The translations under genes and the position numbers were made by a program. The notes below the pieces were generated by a model, which worked only from the letters and a program-made list of their open reading frames with translations, searched no databases and was not told the origin of the DNA. DNA of 64,000 nt. Source: CAVUQH01 sp963774445 (lineage in GTDB: Bacteria; Myxococcota_A; Polyangia; Haliangiales; Haliangiaceae). The DNA lies in the NCBI GenBank assembly GCA_963774445.1, contig CAVZFC010000002.1, positions 124,001 to 188,000 on the forward strand, given 5' to 3'. Below, piece by piece: positions 1 to 8,754 of this stretch; the first letter of the stretch is position 1; each line of letters begins with the position of its first letter.

Positions 1-791
<791 letters not shown>

Positions 792-812
792 ACCTCCCCT
801 CATCCGAATGGC

Positions 813-841
813 AAACGCCCCGCACTGCGGGGCGTTTTCGT
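813..841 (+). terminator. Rho-independent terminator of rpsA
   Basis: A perfect inverted repeat, AAACGCCCCGC (813-823) with a 3-base loop and GCGGGGCGTTT (827-837), is followed by further T residues. It lies 22 bases after the rpsA stop codon. The A-tract on the left arm could make it work in both directions. Confidence 0.88.
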
Positions 842-891
842 TTTCGGTGCCGTGTCCGTGGTAACGTCGTCGAGATGGCGGGAGGTGCCCC

Positions 892-1329
892 GTGATCCGC
901 TGGCTGCGTGTTGTGGCGCTGGGCACGGTCGTCTTGTCGATGATCGGGTTGGGCGTTTGCGTCGGCCTTTTCTTGGTCGCCAACGACAGCTGGGTCCGGA
1001 TCGACGTGCCCAGGTGGCTGGGGTGGCTGTTCGGCGACCGCGAGATGGAAATGTGGCTGCCGGCGCTCATCGCCGGCTGGCTGGTTACCGTCATCGGCGC
1101 CGTCGTGGTGCTGGCCTGGTCGATGTACTACGTCTGGCGGCGGCGCCAGTACGAGGGGCTGATCGGCCGGCTCGAGCGCGAGCTGGCGGCCCTGCGCAAC
1201 CTGCCGTTCACCAATCCGGCGCCGCTCGAGGACCTACCCGAGCGCCCCGACCCGGAGGCGGCGCGGCTCCTGGCCGGTAGCGACGACGACGACGACGACG
1301 ACGGTCGCGCGTTCGAGCGAGGGAGCTGA
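892..1329 (+). CDS. lapA: LapA-domain inner-membrane protein
   Basis: A 145-residue protein with a GTG start preceded by GGAGG at 881-885, which fixes the start. It has two membrane segments (about residues 5-30 and 55-82) around a short loop containing NDSWVRIDVPRW. A basic coiled segment (RRRQYEGLIGRLERELAAL) follows, then an acidic tail with seven consecutive Asp residues. This is the architecture of LapA (DUF1049), the partner of LapB in lipopolysaccharide assembly control. The stop codon overlaps the lapB start (TGATG), so the two are translationally coupled. In many proteobacteria lapAB lies just downstream of rpsA, as here. Sequence conservation of LapA is low, so the call rests on topology and neighbourhood. 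Confidence 0.75.
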   Translation: MIRWLRVVALGTVVLSMIGLGVCVGLFLVANDSWVRIDVPRWLGWLFGDREMEMWLPALIAGWLVTVIGAVVVLAWSMYYVWRRRQYEGLIGRLERELAALRNLPFTNPAPLEDLPERPDPEAARLLAGSDDDDDDDGRAFERGS

Positions 1330-3011
1330 TGGGCGCGGCGCTGGTCCTGTTCCTGCTGGGCTTCGGCGCTCTGGCCGCGGGCGTGCTCATCGGCCGGTAC
1401 TACGTGCCCGACGACCGCATGCTCCGGCGCACCGCCGGCCACGCCCGCTCGTACATGAAGGCGATCAATCACCTGCTGGCGCGCAACCGCGACGCCGCCG
1501 TCGCTGAGCTGCGCGCCGTGGTGTCCGAGAACATCGACGACATCGAGCCGTACTTCGCGCTGGGCGCGATCTTCCGTGGCCGCGGCGAGACCGAGCGGGC
1601 GATCCGCGTGCACCAGGCGATCGAGCTGCGCGAGGGCTCGAGCAAGAAGATCCGGCTGCGCGCGCGCTACGAGCTGGGGCTCGACTTCCGCGCCGCCGGC
1701 ATGCCGCGCCGCGCGACCCGGGCGATGGAAGATTGCCTGGCGATCGACGGCAAGCACGAGGGCGCCTTGCGCGCGCTGTGCGGCCTGTACGAAGAGCAGG
1801 GCCGCTACGCCGAGGCCGCCAGCGCCTGGCGCCGCCTGGCCAAGCAGCTGGGCGACGGCGAGCGCCACGGTCGCGAGGCGCATCTCCTGGTCGCGGCGGC
1901 GCAGCGGGCCATCGGCAGCGGCGATACCGATTCGGCCAAGCGTTTCCTCCGCGACGCCGAGAAGCTGGGCGGGCAGGATGCGCATTTCCTGGCCGCGTCG
2001 GCCGAGCTGGCCGCGGCGCGCGGCAACCTCAAGGGGGCGTCGGCCAGGCTGCGCGAGGCGCTGGCGGCCTCTCCCGACCTGGCGCCGTTCCTGGTCGTCG
2101 GCCTGGTCCAGGCCGAGCGCGAGCTGGCCGCCGCCGAGGTCGAACGGGAGCAAAAGAAGGCCGACCCGCCGCTGGACGAGGGCGCCCGCGAGGCGGCCAT
2201 CGAAGAGCGGGCGTTCACCAGCGTGGCCGGCCTCCTCGACGAGCTGGTCGCGGACGGATCGTTCAGCCCGCAGCTGCGGCTGGCCGCCGCCGAGATGCGC
2301 TCGCACGTAGATCCCGGGCGCGCGCTCGAGGACTACCGCGCCATCGCCGCCGAGCATCCGGATCTATTGTCGGCGCGGGTCGCGGCCGGGCGACTGGCCC
2401 TGGCCGACCGCGGCGACGACGGCGCCGCCGCGGTGCGCCGCGAGCTGGAGGCGCTGGTCGCCGAGTCCGGCGGCGCGCTGGCCTGGGCCAGCGACGGCGT
2501 CTGGCGCTGCGGTCACTGCGGCCACCGCGACGACGCGTTCTTCTGGCGTTGTGCCGGCTGCCGGCGTTGGGGCACGGTGCGTCTCGACGTCGGCCGCGCG
2601 GCACAAGAGCTCCCGCCGCCACCGCCGCGCGAGCGCCGGCAGCTCCCGCGCGGCGGCCCCATGCGCGCGCTGCTGGCCGAGGCGGCGCTGCCCGAACCGG
2701 CCCTGGACAGTGGCCTCAGTGCCGAACAGTTCGACGAAGTGTCGCGGCGGCCGTCGCTACTCTCGCGCGTCGGCACGGCGTTGTCGTCGCCGTTCCGCAA
2801 GAAGAGTCCGGTCGCGCTCCGGCTGGAGGCGGGCGAGGATTTCGCGCGCTCGACGCCCGCGGCCGAGCCGGAAGCCGAGCCGGAGGTCGAGCCCCGGGTC
2901 GAGCCCCGGGTCGAGCCCCGGGTCGAGCCCCGGGTCGAGCCCCGGGTCGAGCCCCGGGTCGAGCCCCGGGTCGAGCCCCGGGTCGAGCCCCGGGTCGAGG
3001 ACGACCAGTGA
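1329..3011 (+). CDS. lapB: LapB-like TPR protein with rubredoxin-type metal site
   Basis: A 560-residue protein. An N-terminal membrane anchor (about 2-24) is followed by TPR units (about 40-370) and a rubredoxin-like knuckle, WRCGHCGHRDDAFFWRCAGC, around residue 395. That order is diagnostic of LapB/YciM, which in E. coli links lipopolysaccharide synthesis to FtsH proteolysis of LpxC. E. coli LapB ends soon after the knuckle (about 389 residues). This protein continues for about 150 residues into a charged tail with nine exact VEPR repeats encoded by a 12-bp minisatellite (2886-2993). Coupled to lapA upstream (TGATG overlap) and to the permease gene downstream (GTG at 3008 overlaps its TGA). 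The function of the tail is unknown. Confidence 0.87.
   Translation: MGAALVLFLLGFGALAAGVLIGRYYVPDDRMLRRTAGHARSYMKAINHLLARNRDAAVAELRAVVSENIDDIEPYFALGAIFRGRGETERAIRVHQAIELREGSSKKIRLRARYELGLDFRAAGMPRRATRAMEDCLAIDGKHEGALRALCGLYEEQGRYAEAASAWRRLAKQLGDGERHGREAHLLVAAAQRAIGSGDTDSAKRFLRDAEKLGGQDAHFLAASAELAAARGNLKGASARLREALAASPDLAPFLVVGLVQAERELAAAEVEREQKKADPPLDEGAREAAIEERAFTSVAGLLDELVADGSFSPQLRLAAAEMRSHVDPGRALEDYRAIAAEHPDLLSARVAAGRLALADRGDDGAAAVRRELEALVAESGGALAWASDGVWRCGHCGHRDDAFFWRCAGCRRWGTVRLDVGRAAQELPPPPPRERRQLPRGGPMRALLAEAALPEPALDSGLSAEQFDEVSRRPSLLSRVGTALSSPFRKKSPVALRLEAGEDFARSTPAAEPEAEPEVEPRVEPRVEPRVEPRVEPRVEPRVEPRVEPRVEPRVEDDQ
2886..2999 (+). repeat. 12-bp minisatellite in lapB, nine exact copies
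   Basis: The unit GTCGAGCCCCGG is repeated nine times without a mismatch from 2886 to 2993, followed by half a unit. It encodes (Val-Glu-Pro-Arg)n. All six frames stay open across it, which explains long spurious open frames on both strands here. Absence of even silent changes suggests recent expansion or ongoing homogenisation. Confidence 0.97.
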
Positions 3012-4456
3012 CCAGCGGAACCGGACAGCCGCCCGGCGGCGGCGAGGGCGGGGAGGGCGGCGGCCCCGAGCAGCCGGCCGTTCCGCCGGCGACGCCGCCT
3101 CCTGCCGGCGGCAAGCCCGCGCGCTCGCGCAGCCGCGCGCGTACCGCCTTTGGCGAGGGTGGCTGGGTCCGCCGCCTGACCAAGCTGTGGGGCTTTCTCG
3201 GCTTCGCCATCCTGGTCGTCGTGCTGGCGCGGCGGGTGATCCTGCCGTTCGTCTTCGCGCTGCTCCTGGCCTACGTCCTGGCGCCGCTGGTGTCACGCAT
3301 GTCCGAGGGGCCGGGCGGGCGCAAGCGGATGCCCAAGGGGCTGGCGATCCTCATCTGTTACATCGTCCTGATCACGTCGATCGTCGGCTTCATGGGGATC
3401 CTATTGCCGCGTCTGTCGAAGGACGCCGCGCGAATCGGCGCCGAGGCGCCGGCGCTCTATCAGCGGCTCAACGACGAGTGGGCGCCCGGCCTCGGCCGCT
3501 GGCTGGAGCGACGCTTCCCCTCGCTGGCGCCGCAGGCGCGGGATCCCAACGCCGCCCCGGTCGTGCCGGACGTGCCGCTGCCGCCGGGCACGTCGTTCGT
3601 GCTGACCCCGCTACCCGACGGGCGCATGGCCGTGCAGCTGCAGCCGGGGGGGCTCGAGATGCGGCCGCTCGGCCACGGCTACGTGCTGGTGCCCAATGAG
3701 CAGCCGCAAGAAGAGCAGCGGGTCGAGGACAAGATCCGCGCCGTGGCAACCAACGCGCTGGCCGGCCTGCAGAGCGAGCTGGGCGACGTCTTTCGCTTCA
3801 GCCGCAAGCTGATCACCGGTTTCGCCCGCGGCGTCTTCTCCTTCTTCCTGGTGCTGATGGTCGCGGCGTTCATCCTTCTCGACCTCGAGAAGATCCACGA
3901 GTTCGTTCGCAGCCTGTTTCCCGTGCAGTATCGCGGCGACTACGACGTGATCGTCAAGGGCATCGACCGCGGCCTGTCGGGCGTGATCCGCGGCCAGCTG
4001 ATCATCTGTCTCATCAACGGCACCCTGACCTACATCGGTCTGCTGATCTTCGGCGTCAAGTACGCGCTGATCCTGGCCGTGCTGGCGTCGATCCTGTCGC
4101 TGATCCCGATCTTCGGGTCGATCATGTTGACCGTGCCCATCGTGTTCGCTTCGCTGGTCTCGGGGAAACACGGGGTAGACGTCCCCCGGGCCCTGTTCAT
4201 GGTCATCTGGGTGGTGGCGATCCACTTCACCGAGGCCAACTTCCTCAACCCCAAGATCATCGGCACCTCGGCCCGCATCCACCCGGTGCTGGTGATCTTT
4301 GCCCTGATCGTGGGAGAACACAGCTGGGGGCTGGTGGGCGCGCTACTGGCCGTCCCGGTCGCCTCCATCATCCAGGTTTTCTTCGTCTTCTTCCGCAGCA
4401 AGGCCTGGCTCAGCGACATGAAGGAGCAGGCCGTGACTGCCTCCTCCGAACCGTGA
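3008..4456 (+). CDS. AI-2E family (UPF0118) transporter
   Basis: A 482-residue polytopic membrane protein. The GTG start at 3008 overlaps the lapB stop. A Gly/Pro-rich cytosolic leader of about 55 residues precedes two N-terminal membrane segments (about 58-125), a large hydrophilic insertion of about 140 residues, and then roughly six membrane segments. The C-terminal half holds family-typical stretches: SILSLIPIFGSIMLTVPIVF, HFTEANFLNPKIIG and LVGALLAVPVASIIQVFFVF. Members export or pass diverse solutes, including autoinducer-2 in E. coli TqsA and Na+/H+ in some homologues, so the substrate cannot be inferred. Its coupling to lapAB suggests co-expression with an envelope-homeostasis operon. 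Confidence 0.85.
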   Translation: MTSGTGQPPGGGEGGEGGGPEQPAVPPATPPPAGGKPARSRSRARTAFGEGGWVRRLTKLWGFLGFAILVVVLARRVILPFVFALLLAYVLAPLVSRMSEGPGGRKRMPKGLAILICYIVLITSIVGFMGILLPRLSKDAARIGAEAPALYQRLNDEWAPGLGRWLERRFPSLAPQARDPNAAPVVPDVPLPPGTSFVLTPLPDGRMAVQLQPGGLEMRPLGHGYVLVPNEQPQEEQRVEDKIRAVATNALAGLQSELGDVFRFSRKLITGFARGVFSFFLVLMVAAFILLDLEKIHEFVRSLFPVQYRGDYDVIVKGIDRGLSGVIRGQLIICLINGTLTYIGLLIFGVKYALILAVLASILSLIPIFGSIMLTVPIVFASLVSGKHGVDVPRALFMVIWVVAIHFTEANFLNPKIIGTSARIHPVLVIFALIVGEHSWGLVGALLAVPVASIIQVFFVFFRSKAWLSDMKEQAVTASSEP

Positions 4457-4561
4457 TCTCGATCTCGTCCGGGGCTGCTCATCCGGCAGAAGCGGGCGCC
4501 GCGATTGATGCCCGCGCCCGCGGGTGCTATGTCGTAACTGGCCGTTTCGAGCATTTTGGCG

Positions 4562-5980
4562 ATGACCCCTCCCAAGAGTTGCTTCGCGTTGGTTGCCGCG
4601 CTCGTCGCCGGCGCCGCGGCCGCCTCGCCCGCGCGCGCCCAGCCGGCGGACACCCCGCCGAGCGCGGACGCCCCTCCCGTAGACGTCAGCGCCCAGCGCA
4701 AGAAAGAGATCGACCAGGCGGTGGCCAAGGCGCTGCTCGACCGGGGCAAGCTGCTGTACGCCGAGGGCGACCACGCCGACGCCAAGAAGATGTTCATCGA
4801 GTCGCTCGAGCGCAGCCCCGATGGACCGTCGTCGAACGACGCGCTGTCGATGCTGCACTCGGCCAATGAGCGGCTGGGGCTCGAGGATCTCGATCACGGC
4901 AACCCGATCGGCAAGCCGGTCGGCAACGGCGCCGACGAGCCGGCCGACCCGTACGCCAACAACGGCGGCGGCGATGGCCTGGCCGATCCGTACGGCGGCA
5001 CCGGCGACGGCGGCGGCCCCGTCGATCCGTACGGCAACGGCGGCACCGCCAGCGCGGGCGGCAAAGACCAGCCCGATCCCGGCGTCGCCCGCCGCCGCGT
5101 CACCCTCTGGTCCGCCGCCTACGGCGGCCTCGCCGGCCTGGCCATCGCCGGGCCGACCGACGACTCCGGCAGCACCCGGGGCGCGGCCGTCCTCGTCGGT
5201 CTCCTCGGCGCCGGCGCCGCCGGCGGAGGCGCCTGGTACTACCTCGGCAAGCACGACCTCACCCCGGGGCAGGGACAGGCGTTCCTGTCCGGCGGCACCT
5301 GGGGCGCGTACACCTTCGCTCTCCTCGGCGACGCCGTCACCGGCATCGGAACGACGAGCACCAACGAGGGCTTCAAGTCGGCCGCCATCGGTGGCGCCGT
5401 CGGCGCCGTCGGCGGTGCCTTCTACGCCATCAAGGCCGAGCCGACCGAGGGCGACGTGGCGATCATCAACTCCATGGGCATGTACGGCACCAGCGCCGGC
5501 CTGCTCCTCGGCGTGGTCATGCAGCCGCCCAAGGGCGAGGCCTACTCGATCAACGGCGCCATCGGCGCCTTCGCCGGCCTCGGTGCCGGCATGTTGATGT
5601 CGCGCCGCTACGACGCCTCCCGCGGCCGCATGTTGCGCATCGACCTGGGCGCCGCTGCCGGCGTCGCCGCCACCTGGGCGCTGTTCTATCCGCTGGTCGC
5701 CGACAACTCCAGCAACAACGACGAGCAAGCCGCCGGTGTCGTGTCGATCGGCGCCATGGGCCTGGGCGCCTACCTCGCCTGGCGCTGGACCCGCGGCATG
5801 GATGACGACGACGACCAGCCGCTCACCCACGAGCCGGTCGCCAGCAGCCTGGTCCAGCGGACCGGCGACGGCCACTGGCTCGTCGGCGCGCCGATGCCGC
5901 GACCAATGGAGAACCCGGCGCTGGCGCCGACGACCGGGGCGTTCTCTCTCGGCGTCGACCTGGCGTCCGGCCGCTTCTAG
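4562..5980 (+). CDS. Exported Gly-rich multi-spanning membrane protein, unknown function
   Basis: A 472-residue protein from ATG 4562; an in-frame TTG at 4556 is a less likely start. A signal peptide ends near AAASPARAQ. A helical TPR-like segment follows (about residues 45-115, containing ALLDRGKLLYAEGDHADAKK). Next comes a flexible linker with three Asp-Pro-Tyr motifs in Gly/Asp-rich surroundings. The remainder has many Gly/Ala-rich hydrophobic stretches, probably eight or so membrane helices, up to residue about 415, then a short polar tail with an Asp cluster. I do not recognise a family. No clear ribosome-binding site is visible. A small TPR module joined to a glycine-zipper-like membrane domain suggests an envelope scaffold, but that is inference. 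Confidence 0.7.
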   Translation: MTPPKSCFALVAALVAGAAAASPARAQPADTPPSADAPPVDVSAQRKKEIDQAVAKALLDRGKLLYAEGDHADAKKMFIESLERSPDGPSSNDALSMLHSANERLGLEDLDHGNPIGKPVGNGADEPADPYANNGGGDGLADPYGGTGDGGGPVDPYGNGGTASAGGKDQPDPGVARRRVTLWSAAYGGLAGLAIAGPTDDSGSTRGAAVLVGLLGAGAAGGGAWYYLGKHDLTPGQGQAFLSGGTWGAYTFALLGDAVTGIGTTSTNEGFKSAAIGGAVGAVGGAFYAIKAEPTEGDVAIINSMGMYGTSAGLLLGVVMQPPKGEAYSINGAIGAFAGLGAGMLMSRRYDASRGRMLRIDLGAAAGVAATWALFYPLVADNSSNNDEQAAGVVSIGAMGLGAYLAWRWTRGMDDDDDQPLTHEPVASSLVQRTGDGHWLVGAPMPRPMENPALAPTTGAFSLGVDLASGRF

Positions 5981-6265
5981 CGGCTCGGCTAGTCGTCGCG
6001 CCTGCGCGCCCCCAGTCGTTCGCCGACCGCAATCGACCCGGGTTTGCGCCAGCCGGTCCTGAGCAGCCAGGTGTGCGCCCGCGCCACGCACGGGGGTCCG
6101 TCGGGCGGATCCGCCTCCGCGGCCTCCGCGGTGACGGGGTTCCCGCGGGCGTGCCCTGCCCACTAGCTGTCGCGATTCGCCGCCGCACGCCGCCGCACGT
6201 GCCCGCAGACGGCCAGCATCGCGACTTCTGAATTCGCCGCCTCCCACGCCGTCCAACCCTTTGCG
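5981..6265. other. Intergenic stretch, no gene seen
   Basis: 285 bases between an unknown membrane protein gene and a kinase gene. It contains GC-rich short inverted repeats but no convincing open frame, terminator with a T-tract, promoter consensus or tRNA. Its lower codon-phase order suggests non-coding DNA. Confidence 0.6.
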
Positions 6266-7792
6266 ATGTCCCCCTGGCCTTACGTCACTGCTGCGCGCGG
6301 ATCCCTCGCCGGGGCGACTCTCCTCGGCGACATCCACCTGCGCGCGCTGGTCGGCGAGGGCGCGACCGGGTCGGTCTACCGCGCCTATCAGGCGCCGATG
6401 GACCGCCACGTCGCGGTCAAGGTGCTCCACCCCGAGCTCGCGCGCGATCCGATCATGGTCGCGCGGATGGCGCGCGAGGCCCGCGCGGTCGCGCGGCTCT
6501 CGCACCCGTCGATCGTCTCCATCATCTCCGCGGGAGAGCTGCCGCCCGACGAGGGCTGTCCCGCCGGGCGCCCCTACCTGGTCATGCAGTGGGTCGACGG
6601 CACACCGCTCTCGCAGCTCCTCGAGGACGGCGCGCCGATCGCAGCCGACCGTGCCATCGACTGGGCGCGACAGATCGCGTCCGCGCTGGCCGAGAGCCAC
6701 GCGGCGGGCGTCGTCCATCGCGACCTCAAGCCGGAGAACCTCATGCTGGTTCGCCAGCGGGACAGCGAGCGGATCGTCATTCTCGACTTCGGCGTCGCCA
6801 AGCTGGTCGGCGGTCCGCTGGTCTCCGGCAGCAAGGAGCTCACCCAGGCCGGCGCCATCTGCGGCACGCCCTGCTACCTGTCACCGGAACAGGCGGCCGG
6901 CGACGACGTCGATCACCGCGCCGACCTCTACAGCCTCGGCGTCATCCTCTACGAGCTGGTCACCGGCCGCCCGCCGTTCGAGGGACACGCGGTCTCGGTG
7001 CTGCTCTCTCACCTTCAGGAGCAGCCGCGGCCGCCGGCCGAGATCGCGAAGGTCGACCCGCGTCTGTCCGCGGTGATCATGCGCTGCCTCGAGAAGGATT
7101 GGACGCGCCGCTACGCGAGCGCCGAGGCGCTCTCCCTCGCCCTCGCCGGCGTCACCGACTCCCCGGCAGCCGCCGACGCGTTTGCGTTGACGGTCGCTCT
7201 CCCGCGGTCCGCGGACAGCTCCATCGAGGTCTGGGCGCCGCCGCCGCGCCGCCACCCGCTCCGCTGGCTCGCCGCTGCGGCGCTGCTCGCGGCCGGCGTC
7301 GCCGTCGGGGTCGGCATGCGCGACGGCGCGGTCGAGACCACGGCTCACGCAGCGCGCCGCCCGGTCGCCAGCAGTCCGGCCCGCCCGGCTGGCCGCGCTG
7401 CCGTTGCGGTGACGCCGACGCCGATCCCCGACGCTGTCTCGTCTTCCGAAGCCGTCCCCGGCCGTACCATCGTCGTCGACCAGGGCGGCTACGCCCTGCG
7501 CGTCGAGCTGCCCGAGCGTGTGGTCGCGGGCCTGTCCTCGACCATCGAGCTCGAGGTCTGGGACGCGACGGGAGCACGGGTTGACGCAGCGGAGCTGATC
7601 CTCACCATCGACACTCCGGCGGGCGACTCCACCGGCGTCGCCGCCCAGCCGGGGGGCGAGCCCGGGCGCTACCGCTTCGAACGCAGCTTCACCACCGCCG
7701 GCCCCCACGAGCTCCGCGTCTACCCGCCGGCTGGCGGCACCGCGATCCGGCTGTTCTTCGACGTCGTCCAGCCGGGCGCCGACGCCACCTGA
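6266..7792 (+). CDS. Transmembrane Ser/Thr protein kinase with YtkA-like sensor domain
   Basis: A 508-residue Hanks-type kinase. The kinase domain (about 20-285) has a Gly-rich loop GEGATGSVY, the ATP-binding Lys in VAVKVL, catalytic H151-R-D153 in VVHRDLKPEN, D174-F-G, and GTPCYLSPEQ. One membrane helix (about 330-351) follows. The C-terminal extracytoplasmic region (about 400-505) is a beta-rich domain reading ELEVWDATGARVDAAELIL and later FTTAGPHELRVYP, which resembles the YtkA/FixH-type immunoglobulin-like fold. The layout is that of a receptor kinase sensing something outside the membrane and phosphorylating cytosolic Ser/Thr. All catalytic residues are present, so it is predicted active. 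It stands alone with no phosphatase or obvious substrate next to it. Confidence 0.9.
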   Translation: MSPWPYVTAARGSLAGATLLGDIHLRALVGEGATGSVYRAYQAPMDRHVAVKVLHPELARDPIMVARMAREARAVARLSHPSIVSIISAGELPPDEGCPAGRPYLVMQWVDGTPLSQLLEDGAPIAADRAIDWARQIASALAESHAAGVVHRDLKPENLMLVRQRDSERIVILDFGVAKLVGGPLVSGSKELTQAGAICGTPCYLSPEQAAGDDVDHRADLYSLGVILYELVTGRPPFEGHAVSVLLSHLQEQPRPPAEIAKVDPRLSAVIMRCLEKDWTRRYASAEALSLALAGVTDSPAAADAFALTVALPRSADSSIEVWAPPPRRHPLRWLAAAALLAAGVAVGVGMRDGAVETTAHAARRPVASSPARPAGRAAVAVTPTPIPDAVSSSEAVPGRTIVVDQGGYALRVELPERVVAGLSSTIELEVWDATGARVDAAELILTIDTPAGDSTGVAAQPGGEPGRYRFERSFTTAGPHELRVYPPAGGTAIRLFFDVVQPGADAT

Positions 7793-7809
7793 CCTGATAC
7801 CCTGCGCGG

Positions 7810-8619
7810 ATGGATCCCACGTTCCTCGCGCTGCTCCGGTGCGCCGGCTGTGGCCATACGGGGATGGAGTCGCGGACACACGGCGTGGCCTGCCCCTCGT
7901 GCGACCGCGAGTTCGAGCGGATGGGCGGGGGCTACCTCAACATGCTCGACCTGTCGGCCGGCGAACCGGCGGTGGCGTTGACCGAGCAGCGCCTCATGGA
8001 GAGCGAGCTGGTCGCCCGCATCTACGAGCGCTTCTGGCGCCCGGCCTTCGTCCGCGTGCTCGCCGGCCGCGGCGCCAGCCAGGGCACCGGCGGCTTCGCC
8101 GGTGAGCTGTTCATCCACAAGAACAGCCTGGCCATGGAGGAGCGGCAGGGGCCGTGGCTGGATTTGTCGTGCGGCCCCGGCCAGTTCACGCGGGCGATGG
8201 CGGCATCGGCGCCGGGCGCGCTGGTCATCGGCCTGGACATCTCGCGCGCCATGCTCGAGTCCGCGGTCGGGCGGGTGAAGGGCTACTCCAACGTGGTGCT
8301 GGTGCGCGGCGACGCTCACGCGCTGCCGTTCGGCGACCGCACCCTGGGTGGCGTCAATCACTCCGGGTCGCTCCACGCCTACGACGATCCGCCCCTGGCC
8401 TGGAGCGAGATCCACCGGGTCCTGCGCCCCGGAGGGCTGTACGTCGCCTCGACCTTTGCCCCGGCCAAGTCGTTTCTCGGCCGCCTGACCGCGCGCGCCG
8501 CCGGCATTCGCCGCTTCGATCCGCACGAGCTGCGGGCGCAGCTGTCCCGGCTCGGCTTCGCCGAATACGAGCAGATCCGCTTCGGCGACGCGTTCATCTT
8601 CCGCGCCCGAAAACCCTGA
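7810..8619 (+). CDS. Zinc-ribbon class I SAM-dependent methyltransferase
   Basis: A 269-residue protein beginning with a four-Cys ribbon (C11, C14, C28, C31), then a Rossmann methyltransferase domain. Motif I is WLDLSCGPGQFT (about 116-127), the acidic motif II is VIGLDISRAML, and the post-motif is ALPFGDRTLGGVNHSGSLH. A Trm112/RlmA-like ribbon ahead of a UbiE-like methyltransferase is common in proteins annotated only as methyltransferase; the substrate (rRNA, lipid or small molecule) is not determinable. It lies 17 bases after the kinase stop, probably in the same transcript. Confidence 0.85.
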   Translation: MDPTFLALLRCAGCGHTGMESRTHGVACPSCDREFERMGGGYLNMLDLSAGEPAVALTEQRLMESELVARIYERFWRPAFVRVLAGRGASQGTGGFAGELFIHKNSLAMEERQGPWLDLSCGPGQFTRAMAASAPGALVIGLDISRAMLESAVGRVKGYSNVVLVRGDAHALPFGDRTLGGVNHSGSLHAYDDPPLAWSEIHRVLRPGGLYVASTFAPAKSFLGRLTARAAGIRRFDPHELRAQLSRLGFAEYEQIRFGDAFIFRARKP

Positions 8620-8689
8620 TTGACCATGACGCAGTGAGTCATCAGTCACCGCTCCCGCGAGCCGTGAGCGGGCCGACGCTTCTTACTCG

Positions 8690-8719
8690 TTGACGGTTTT
8701 ACGCAGCGCGTCCTAGTCT
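8690..8719 (+). promoter_or_regulatory. Possible sigma70-like promoter of the 1115-residue lipoprotein gene
   Basis: TTGACG at 8690-8695 is a five-of-six match to a -35 element. TAGTCT at 8714-8719 is a poor -10 after an 18-base spacer. It lies 36 bases upstream of the ATG. The -35 is good and the -10 weak, so this is only a candidate. Confidence 0.3.
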
Positions 8720-8754
8720 TTACGGGCAGGTAGAGAGCAGGGAGTACAGCTGCG

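Noticed and set aside
1733..3007. Upstream extension of the permease frame through lapB and its minisatellite.
   Set aside because: The 12-bp repeat keeps all frames open; the permease starts at GTG 3008, overlapping the lapB stop, and nothing upstream looks like its protein.
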